A stretch of DNA of 40,020 bases from Actinomycetota bacterium (lineage in GTDB: Bacteria > Actinomycetota > Actinomycetes > S36-B12 > UBA5976), in assembly GCA_009923495.1 (NCBI GenBank), contig RFTJ01000012.1, forward strand, positions 1 through 40,020, read 5' to 3'. This document shows positions 33,610-40,020 of the stretch, piece after piece (within the stretch, counting starts at the first letter, position 1; every line of letters starts with the position of its first letter). A model generated the notes under the pieces. That model worked only from the letters and a program-made list of their open reading frames with translations. It was not told the origin of the DNA and ran no database searches. Position numbers and translations under genes: made by a program.

Positions 33610-34760
33610 GCGTAACTTTTCCCAGGGGCTTTCGCGCAACCGGTGTGGCTGCTGGCTTAAAGGAGTCTGGCAAGTCAGATGTTGCTTTAGTAGTAAATGA
33701 TGGTCCGCATTTTTCAGCAGCAGCAGTGTTTACTCGCAATCGCATAAAAGCAGCACCTGTGCTGTGGTCGCAGCAGTGTCTAAAAAACGGTATGGCAAAA
33801 GCGGTAATTATCAATTCAGGTGGAGCTAATGCCTGTACTGGACCAGACGGGTTTGCTGATACCCATCACAGCGCTGAATTGGTGGCCAAGTTATTAGGCA
33901 TTGGCGCAATTGAGGTAGCGGTCTGCTCGACTGGTTTGATTGGCAAGCGACTGCCAATGGATAAATTGACCACAGGTATTCATTTGGCGGCAGCAGAAAT
34001 TTCTGACCAAGGGGGTATTGCCGCTGCAAATGCAATCATGACTACCGACTCAGTACCCAAACTTGCTTCTTTTGAGTCAACTTCTGGTTGGCGGATAGGG
34101 GCGATGGCAAAAGGCGCTGGCATGTTGGCTCCTGGTTTAGCAACCATGCTGGTGGTTATTACCACCGATGCAAACCTTGATGCAATGACGGCCGACAATG
34201 CATTGCGAAAAGCCACTCGCTTAACATTCGACCGAATAGATTCAGATGGCTGTATGTCGACCAATGACACCGTATTGCTACTCTCGTCCGCGGCATCAGG
34301 ATTTACTCCCGAAGTCACTGACTTTGAATCAGCATTGACTGCGGTTTGCTTAGATCTAGCAGCTCAATTGATTGCCGATGCCGAAGGCGCTACCAAGGAA
34401 ATCAAGATTTCAGTGAGTACCGCAGCAACTGAGTCGGATGCCCTGGAAGTCGCAAGAGCAGTTTCGCGAAGCAACCTGTTGAAATGTGCGATACATGGTG
34501 AAGATCCAAATTGGGGCCGAGTGTTAGCCGCACTTGGCACCACCGCTGCAGCATTCGAGCCTGATGGAGTTGATGTTTACTTTAATAAAGTTGTTGTTTG
34601 CCGAAACGGTGCAGCGCTCTTATCTGAGCCACAAGTTGATTTGAGCCATCGTTTTGTAGAAATTGATATCTCACTCAACAGCGGCTCAGCAGAAGCCACA
34701 CTTTGGACCAATGATTTGAGCCCGATGTATGTACATGAGAATTCGGCGTACTCATCATGA
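33606..34760 (+). CDS. argJ: Glutamate N-acetyltransferase / amino-acid acetyltransferase
   Basis: Moves the acetyl group from N-acetylornithine back to glutamate, and in bifunctional forms also uses acetyl-CoA for the first step. The 384-residue precursor contains the self-cleavage site [13 protein letters not shown], with Thr180 as the new N-terminal nucleophile of the beta chain. [12 protein letters not shown], near the N-terminus, forms part of the oxyanion region. GTG start inside the argC stop, and ATGA overlap with argB, show translational coupling. With this gene the operon follows the cyclic acetyl route. Confidence 0.97.
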   Translation: MSVTFPRGFRATGVAAGLKESGKSDVALVVNDGPHFSAAAVFTRNRIKAAPVLWSQQCLKNGMAKAVIINSGGANACTGPDGFADTHHSAELVAKLLGIGAIEVAVCSTGLIGKRLPMDKLTTGIHLAAAEISDQGGIAAANAIMTTDSVPKLASFESTSGWRIGAMAKGAGMLAPGLATMLVVITTDANLDAMTADNALRKATRLTFDRIDSDGCMSTNDTVLLLSSAASGFTPEVTDFESALTAVCLDLAAQLIADAEGATKEIKISVSTAATESDALEVARAVSRSNLLKCAIHGEDPNWGRVLAALGTTAAAFEPDGVDVYFNKVVVCRNGAALLSEPQVDLSHRFVEIDISLNSGSAEATLWTNDLSPMYVHENSAYSS

Positions 34761-35635
34761 TTAGCCATCTAACGCCCGCGCAAAAAGCTTCAGTGTTAGT
34801 AGAAGCACTGCCATGGTTAGAGCGTTTTCGCGGAACTACTATCGTCGTAAAATTCGGTGGCAATGCCATGGTCAGTCAGGAATTAATCGAGGCGTTTGCC
34901 GCTGATGTAGCCTACTTACGCCTTAGTGGCCTGCGTCCCGTTGTTGTCCATGGCGGTGGGCCACAAATTTCAGCCGCACTTACAGCTCGTGGTATGACTA
35001 GCGAATTTAAAGGTGGCTACCGAGTAACTACCGCCGAAACGATGCAAGTTGTCCGTGAAGTCCTGGTCAATGAAGTTCAGGCACAACTCGTCAGGTTAAT
35101 TAATCAGCACGGAGACTTCGCCGTTGGTTTATCGGGAGACGAGCAGGGGATTTTAAATGCGGTTCACCGAGATGTAATTGTTGACAGCACACCAGTAGAT
35201 ATCGGATTCGTCGGCGATGTGACTGAAGTTAATCCGCAGCCGATTCTTGAGGTAATTTCATCGGGCAAGATTCCGGTGATTTCGACTGTAGCCGTGGGAA
35301 CCAAAGGCGACCTTTTTAATGTCAATGCAGATACTGCAGCATCTGCAATCGCAGTGGCACTGAAAGCTGAGAAGTTAGTTGTGCTAACCGATGTGCCTGG
35401 ACTTTATCGGAACTGGCCGGACACATCAGATCTGATTTCGCAAATTTCAGTCTCCGAGCTGATCCCGATGCTCAGCACATTTGGCTCTGGGATGGTGCCC
35501 AAGATGGAAGCTTGCGTTCGGGCCGTAGATCAGGGAGTGCCCGAGGCCACAGTCGTTGATGGGCGACAGGAGCACTGCTTGTTACTCGAAGTGTTCACCG
35601 ATGAAGGCCTAGGCACGATGGTGGTGCCGGGATGA
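34757..35635 (+). CDS. argB: Acetylglutamate kinase
   Basis: Phosphorylates N-acetylglutamate; usually the arginine-inhibited step. The 292-residue protein has the amino-acid kinase motifs [23 protein letters not shown] and LSGDEQG, followed by [15 protein letters not shown] and a VLTDVPGLY strand. An N-terminal helix of about 20 residues precedes the kinase fold, as in arginine-sensitive hexameric forms, so feedback inhibition is likely. It overlaps argJ and argD by four bases each. Confidence 0.97.
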   Translation: MISHLTPAQKASVLVEALPWLERFRGTTIVVKFGGNAMVSQELIEAFAADVAYLRLSGLRPVVVHGGGPQISAALTARGMTSEFKGGYRVTTAETMQVVREVLVNEVQAQLVRLINQHGDFAVGLSGDEQGILNAVHRDVIVDSTPVDIGFVGDVTEVNPQPILEVISSGKIPVISTVAVGTKGDLFNVNADTAASAIAVALKAEKLVVLTDVPGLYRNWPDTSDLISQISVSELIPMLSTFGSGMVPKMEACVRAVDQGVPEATVVDGRQEHCLLLEVFTDEGLGTMVVPG

Positions 35636-36810
35636 GCACTGCTTTGGCACTAGCTGGTTGGAATTCAACAGTCATGCCTACCTATGGCACTCCTAAACTC
35701 GCATTAGTTAAGGGTCAGAATGCTACTGTCTGGGATGCAGATGGAAAGCAATACATAGATTTTCTTGCCGGAATTGCCGTAAACACTTTGGGCCATGCAC
35801 ATCCGGCATTGGTACAAGCGGTAACTGAACAGGTTTCCACACTGGGACATACGAGTAACTTCGCGACGCATCCGCAAGTACTGAAGTTAGCGCAGCGATT
35901 AGTTGAATTGACTCATCCAAGCGCTCGAGTCTTTTTCTGCAACTCAGGCGCAGAGGCTAATGAGGCGGCAATAAAACTATCTCGCAAGACCGGTCGCACA
36001 CAAATCGTTTGCCTCAAGAAAAGCTTCCATGGGCGCACAACTGGCGCTTTATCGCTAACTGGTCAGCCAGAAAAATCGCAGCCGTTTTATCCACTGCTTT
36101 CTGATGTGGTTTTCATTGAACCAAACAATCTGGCCGAACTGCGCAAAGCGGTGACGGACAAGACGGCAGCAATTTGGCTTGAGCCTATTCTGGGCGAGGG
36201 CGGTGTCATTCCACTTTCTTCCGAATTTCTGCAAGCGGCCCGCGAGATTTGTGATGTCACTGGCGCATTACTTGTTTTAGATGAGGTACAAACTGGAATT
36301 GCGCGCTCTGGAACAATGTTTGCATACGAGCAGGCGAAGATTGCACCAGATGTCTTACTACTGGCAAAAGGTTTGGGTGGCGGATTGCCCATTGGAGCTT
36401 GCGTAGCTTTTGGCCAGGCGGCTTCATTCTTAATACCCGGACAGCATGGATCTACTTTTGGCGGAAATCCAATTTCTTGCGCTGCAGCAAACGCGGTACT
36501 CGACGTTGTTGCCAGCGATGACTTAATGAATCGGGCAAGATTCCTGGAACATACAATACGATCTGAAATTGCCGGATTGCCGGGCGTGCTTGAGGTTCGT
36601 GGCTCTGGTGCAATGTTAGGAATAGTGCTTGCTGATACTTTTGGACCAGATGTTGTGGATTTGGCAGCGAGTCTGGGTCTAATTACAAATAGTCCGGTAG
36701 CAAATATTTTGCGCCTGGTCCCGCCGCTAACGATTTCAAATGAAGAACTGTCCCAAGGTCTACAGATTCTTAAAACCGCCATCGTTCAAAGTTTTAAGGA
36801 GCAGTCATGA
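35632..36810 (+). CDS. argD: Acetylornithine aminotransferase
   Basis: PLP-dependent transamination of N-acetylglutamate semialdehyde to N-acetylornithine. The 392-residue class III aminotransferase has [19 protein letters not shown], the [15 protein letters not shown] segment whose Asp binds the pyridine nitrogen, and [14 protein letters not shown] with the PLP lysine Lys246. It overlaps both neighbours by four bases. The next gene is argR rather than argF, so the ornithine carbamoyltransferase of the pathway is not encoded here. Confidence 0.97.
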   Translation: MSTALALAGWNSTVMPTYGTPKLALVKGQNATVWDADGKQYIDFLAGIAVNTLGHAHPALVQAVTEQVSTLGHTSNFATHPQVLKLAQRLVELTHPSARVFFCNSGAEANEAAIKLSRKTGRTQIVCLKKSFHGRTTGALSLTGQPEKSQPFYPLLSDVVFIEPNNLAELRKAVTDKTAAIWLEPILGEGGVIPLSSEFLQAAREICDVTGALLVLDEVQTGIARSGTMFAYEQAKIAPDVLLLAKGLGGGLPIGACVAFGQAASFLIPGQHGSTFGGNPISCAAANAVLDVVASDDLMNRARFLEHTIRSEIAGLPGVLEVRGSGAMLGIVLADTFGPDVVDLAASLGLITNSPVANILRLVPPLTISNEELSQGLQILKTAIVQSFKEQS

Positions 36811-37304
36811 GTTCACGAGCTAATAGATTGCACAAGATTGCACAAATTATTTCAACTACTCAGATTTCATCTCAGGCGGAACTGGTTAAGTTGCTAGCGA
36901 AGTCTGGTGTATCGATTACCCAAGCGACATTGAGTCGCGATTTGGAAGTCCTGGGTGCAATCAAAGTTCATGGCGCTGGGGGAGTCATTCAGTATGCGAT
37001 TCCCGAAGACAGCACAGGAGCGATTCCAAGTAAAGATAATTCTCGGCTAGCCAGAACTTTGGCGGACCTGATGGCAAACATGGAGTACTCAGGCAATATC
37101 GTGGTATTGAGAACTCCACCAGGAGCTGCGAGTTATTTGGCATCTGCCATTGATCGAGCAGGTCTTGATTCAATAATTGGCACCGTTGCCGGTGATGACA
37201 CGGTCCTGGTAATAACTCGGGATCCACAGGGCGGCAAAAAAGTGTCTGGGCAATTACAAAAATTAGCTGGACAAGTTCAGACTAGAAATAAGCAGGGAGA
37301 ATAA
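36807..37304 (+). CDS. argR: Arginine repressor
   Basis: Hexameric repressor that uses arginine as co-repressor. The 165-residue protein has an N-terminal winged helix-turn-helix (about 1-70, with [24 protein letters not shown]), and a C-terminal arginine-binding, oligomerisation domain with [16 protein letters not shown] and [15 protein letters not shown], where the two Asp residues contact arginine. It overlaps argD by four bases and precedes argG by one base. The ARG boxes upstream of argC imply autoregulation of the whole operon. Confidence 0.97.
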   Translation: MSSRANRLHKIAQIISTTQISSQAELVKLLAKSGVSITQATLSRDLEVLGAIKVHGAGGVIQYAIPEDSTGAIPSKDNSRLARTLADLMANMEYSGNIVVLRTPPGAASYLASAIDRAGLDSIIGTVAGDDTVLVITRDPQGGKKVSGQLQKLAGQVQTRNKQGE

Positions 37305-37305
37305 A

Positions 37306-38502
37306 GTGGCGGATCGGGTGGTACTTGCGTATTCAGGTGGTTTAGATACCTCAGTTGGCATCGGTTGGATTTCTGAAGCAACGGGAGCCGAAGTGATCGC
37401 CTGTGCTGTTGATGTCGGTCAAGACGGCGAAGACCTTGAGGTAATTCGCGAGCGTGCCCTGGCCTGCGGAGCAGTCGAGGCAGAGGTAGTTGATGCTCGC
37501 CAAGAGTTCGCTGACGAATATTGTCTACCTGCGCTCAAAGCTAATGCGCTATATATGGATCGTTATCCGCTGGTTTCGGCACTTTCGCGGCCAGTCATTG
37601 TTAAGCACCTAGTTGCAGCCGCAAAAAAACATGGTGCAACAATCGTGGCCCATGGTTGTACCGGCAAAGGTAATGATCAAGTCCGTTTTGAAGTAGGTAT
37701 TCAAAACCTGGCCCCAGAGGTTACATGCATTGCTCCTATTCGTGATTTAGCACTGACTCGAGATAAGGCAATCGAATATGCACAAGCGCACAATTTGCCA
37801 ATCGATGTAAATAAGAAGTCACCGTATTCAATTGACCAAAATGTTTGGGGTAAAGCGGTCGAAACCGGATTTCTAGAGGACATCTGGAATCCACCGATTG
37901 AAGACCTTTACACCTACACCCAAGATCCAACAGTTTCGCGCCCAATTGATGAAGTGACGATCACTTTTGAAAGTGGCAAGCCAGTTGCGCTAGATGGCCA
38001 GAAAGTCTCCATGCTGGAAGCAATTGAGATTTTGAATCAGCGCGCAGGCGCACAAGGTGTCGGCCGTCTCGACATGGTAGAAGATCGACTTGTCGGCATC
38101 AAGAGCCGCGAAGTGTACGAAGCACCCGGTGCAATCGCCTTAATCACAGCACATCAAGAGTTAATGAACGTAACAGTTGAGCGCGACCTTGCTCGATTTA
38201 CTAGGCAAGTTGAGCAGCGCTGGGCGGAGTTGGTTTATGACGGCCTATGGTTCAGTCCACTGCGCCGCGCACTTTCAAACTTTTTTGATGAAGTTAATTC
38301 CGTTGTATCTGGGGAAGTCCGACTAGCAATGAATGGTGGTCGTGCTTGGGTTACTGGTCGACGTAGTCCAAAGTCACTTTACGACTTTGACTTAGCAACA
38401 TATGACACTGGAGACACATTCGACCAGTCGCTAGCTAAAGGTTTTGTCGATCTCTGGGGCCTGCCAAGCAAGATTGCCGCACGACGGGACCTGGAATCAT
38501 GA
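37306..38502 (+). CDS. argG: Argininosuccinate synthase
   Basis: Joins citrulline and aspartate with ATP. The 398-residue protein starts [18 protein letters not shown], containing the PP-loop SGGxDTS that binds ATP, and has [14 protein letters not shown] and [13 protein letters not shown], both part of the substrate sites. The start is a GTG at 37306 with AGGGAGA upstream. Citrulline must come from an argF located elsewhere or from uptake. It overlaps argH by four bases. Confidence 0.97.
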   Translation: MADRVVLAYSGGLDTSVGIGWISEATGAEVIACAVDVGQDGEDLEVIRERALACGAVEAEVVDARQEFADEYCLPALKANALYMDRYPLVSALSRPVIVKHLVAAAKKHGATIVAHGCTGKGNDQVRFEVGIQNLAPEVTCIAPIRDLALTRDKAIEYAQAHNLPIDVNKKSPYSIDQNVWGKAVETGFLEDIWNPPIEDLYTYTQDPTVSRPIDEVTITFESGKPVALDGQKVSMLEAIEILNQRAGAQGVGRLDMVEDRLVGIKSREVYEAPGAIALITAHQELMNVTVERDLARFTRQVEQRWAELVYDGLWFSPLRRALSNFFDEVNSVVSGEVRLAMNGGRAWVTGRRSPKSLYDFDLATYDTGDTFDQSLAKGFVDLWGLPSKIAARRDLES

Positions 38503-39917
38503 CTAAATTGTGGGGCGGCAGATTCAGCGATGGACCAAGTGATGCCATGGCGGCACTGAGTGAGTCGATCCATTTTGATTGGGTACTAGCGCCTTACGAC
38601 CTAGCGCAAAGCAAAGCACATGCGCGAGTTTTGCATCGCGCCGGATTGTTAACAGATGATGAACTCGAAACTATGGTTATTGGACTAGACAACCTAATGA
38701 CTCAGGTTCTTTCAGGACAGTTCCAGCCGGTTCCTGCTGACGAGGATGTACATACTGCTCTAGAGCGTGGACTCATTGACCAAATCGGATTCGAAGTCGG
38801 CGGAAAACTCAGGGCAGGTCGAAGCCGTAACGATCAAGTAGCTACCGATTTACGAATGTACCTGCGAAATACAGCTCGGGACATCGTTGAAAACATTTGT
38901 GCGCTAGAAGTTGCCCTGCTAGATCAAGCGACCAGACACGTTAATTCGCCCGCACCAGGGTTTACGCACTTGCAGCATGCTCAACCAGTCTCATTTGGGC
39001 ACGAATTGGCAAAGCATATTCATGCATTCAGCCGCGACATTGAACGCCTACAAGATTGGGATAAGCGCGCAGGAAAGTCACCGATGGGAAGTGGAGCACT
39101 TGCTGGCTCAAGTTTGAAACTCGATCCACACGCTGTAGCAGAAGAACTTGGCTTCACTGAAATTGTTGAGAACTCAATAGATGGAGTTAGCGATCGTGAT
39201 TTTGTCGCTGAATTCTTATTCGTAACTGCACTAATTGGTGTTCATCTATCCAGGCTTGGTGAAGAAATCTGTTTATGGGCAAGTAAAGAATTTGGCTGGG
39301 CAAAATTAGCTGATGGCTGGTCTACTGGCTCCTCCATAATGCCGCAGAAAAAGAACCCTGATGTTGCCGAACTGGCTCGAGGTAAGTCGGGCCGACTTAT
39401 CGGAAACTTGACTGCTGTACTTACCATGCTCAAGGGATTGCCATTTGCCTACAATCGCGACTTGCAGGAAGACAAAGAGTCGGTCATAGATTCGATAAAA
39501 ACGTTGCAACTAGTTTTGCCAGCGATGGCAGGATGCGTCGAAACCCTAGAATTCGATACTGAGCGTATGGCTAACTCCGCGCCTGAAGGTTTCGCACTCG
39601 CCACTGAAATTGCAGATTGGCTCGTGCAGCAAAATGTGCCATTTCGGCAGGCTCATGAGATCGCGGGCTCCTGTGTTAAAGCCGCAGAAACAGCCGGTGT
39701 GGAACTCAACGAACTCTCTACCGAACAGTTGATGACAGTTGATTCGCGGCTAACTTCCGAGGTACGCAAGGTGCTATCTGTCGAAGGATCGCTCGCGGCG
39801 AAGTCGACTGTCAATGGGACAGCCCCCAACTCCGTGTCAGCACAACTATCAACCGCTAAGACTCTGATTGGGATACAGCGGATTTGGTCACATTCAAAAC
39901 CTCACGAGATTTTTTAA
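38499..39917 (+). CDS. argH: Argininosuccinate lyase
   Basis: Final step, splitting argininosuccinate into arginine and fumarate. The 472-residue fumarase/aspartase superfamily protein begins [14 protein letters not shown] and has [33 protein letters not shown] with the catalytic His, and the signature [20 protein letters not shown] with the mobile-loop Ser278-Ser279. The ATG overlaps the argG stop (ATGA). It is the last gene of the operon in the window. Confidence 0.97.
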   Translation: MTKLWGGRFSDGPSDAMAALSESIHFDWVLAPYDLAQSKAHARVLHRAGLLTDDELETMVIGLDNLMTQVLSGQFQPVPADEDVHTALERGLIDQIGFEVGGKLRAGRSRNDQVATDLRMYLRNTARDIVENICALEVALLDQATRHVNSPAPGFTHLQHAQPVSFGHELAKHIHAFSRDIERLQDWDKRAGKSPMGSGALAGSSLKLDPHAVAEELGFTEIVENSIDGVSDRDFVAEFLFVTALIGVHLSRLGEEICLWASKEFGWAKLADGWSTGSSIMPQKKNPDVAELARGKSGRLIGNLTAVLTMLKGLPFAYNRDLQEDKESVIDSIKTLQLVLPAMAGCVETLEFDTERMANSAPEGFALATEIADWLVQQNVPFRQAHEIAGSCVKAAETAGVELNELSTEQLMTVDSRLTSEVRKVLSVEGSLAAKSTVNGTAPNSVSAQLSTAKTLIGIQRIWSHSKPHEIF

Positions 39918-40020
39918 CAACAAGAATGTTGCGAAATTGATGACCAGGTTGCCAACAAGAATTACCTTGAAATAATTTTTGGACCGAAAAGCGAATTTGC
40001 ATAATTGTAGCCCCTTCTTA
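39918..40020. promoter_or_regulatory. Intergenic end of window: weak hairpin and ARG-like site
   Basis: Directly after the argH stop, CAACA (39918-39922) and TGTTG (39927-39931) form a five-pair hairpin with an AGAA loop and no T-tract, a poor terminator. CAACAAGAAT at 39918-39927 recurs at 39953-39962. Near the edge, TTGCA-TAAT-TGTAG (39997-40010) shares TGCATAATTG with the reverse complement of the first argC ARG box but has a degenerate right half; it overlaps a -10-like CATAAT at 40000-40005. These may belong to a gene beyond the window. Confidence 0.3.

Noticed and set aside
36087-36782. 231-residue minus-strand frame opposite argD
   Set aside because: Antisense shadow of a gene with an intact PLP lysine; no family features.
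1-40020. CRISPR arrays, tRNA and rRNA genes
   Set aside because: No regularly spaced repeats, cloverleaf-like sequences or rRNA segments were seen; all gaps between genes are under 200 bases.

Overview
The window reads as a compact stretch of a streamlined actinobacterial chromosome of middling GC content. The gene order is the actinobacterial one (pyrF-gmk-rpoZ-coaBC-metK-priA-def-fmt-rsmB-rpe-ribD-ribE-ribBA-ribH, hisE-hisG, infC-rpmI-rplT-TrmH, pheS-pheT, argCJBD-argR-argGH). Several proteins carry actinobacterial versions of their motifs: a helicase-dead PriA, a PAMH-type CoaBC, a Cys-rich insert in PheS and a DUF1844 neighbour of infC. Very short spacers and pervasive stop/start overlaps point to a small free-living genome, for example a planktonic freshwater actinobacterium of the acI/Nanopelagicales kind. 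That placement is inference, because no rRNA gene is present.

Layout. 1-8463: end of pyrimidine synthesis, then GMP kinase, RNA polymerase omega, CoA synthesis, S-adenosylmethionine synthesis, PriA, and the formyl-Met pair def/fmt with rsmB. 8481-14261: rpe plus a complete riboflavin set, followed by hisE-hisG and an SseB-family gene. 14265-20688: a DUF1844 gene on the minus strand, then the infC-rpmI-rplT translation operon behind a structured leader, a TrmH-family methyltransferase and the two subunits of Phe-tRNA synthetase. 20797-32523: seven surface-glycan genes inserted between pheT and argC, which are close neighbours in many actinobacteria. 32578-39917: one overlapping arginine operon, argC-argJ-argB-argD-argR-argG-argH, which lacks argF.

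The seven island genes are an OafA-type acyltransferase with an SGNH domain, a PglK/MsbA-like ABC exporter, two GT-B glycosyltransferases, a polysaccharide pyruvyl transferase, a nitroreductase-family protein with a long basic N-terminus, and a modular secreted GH16 beta-glucanase. They alternate strand gene by gene (+ - + - + - +), so each is its own transcription unit. The set could assemble, export, acylate and pyruvylate a surface glycan, while the GH16 enzyme probably attacks laminarin-like beta-1,3-glucan.

Regulation visible in the sequence. At least six genes start exactly six bases after a TANNNT -10 element and have no usable Shine-Dalgarno, which is the signature of leaderless mRNAs (rpe, hisE, the TrmH gene, the ABC exporter, one glycosyltransferase, argC). 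Two of those -10 elements are built on the stop codon of the preceding gene. infC starts with AUC. It lies behind a leader of about 170 nt holding a 28-codon leaderless upstream ORF, three hairpins and an alternative pairing; this is the best candidate here for an undescribed regulatory element. argC has a consensus TATAAT overlapped by ArgR-type palindromes, and argR is inside the operon it would control.
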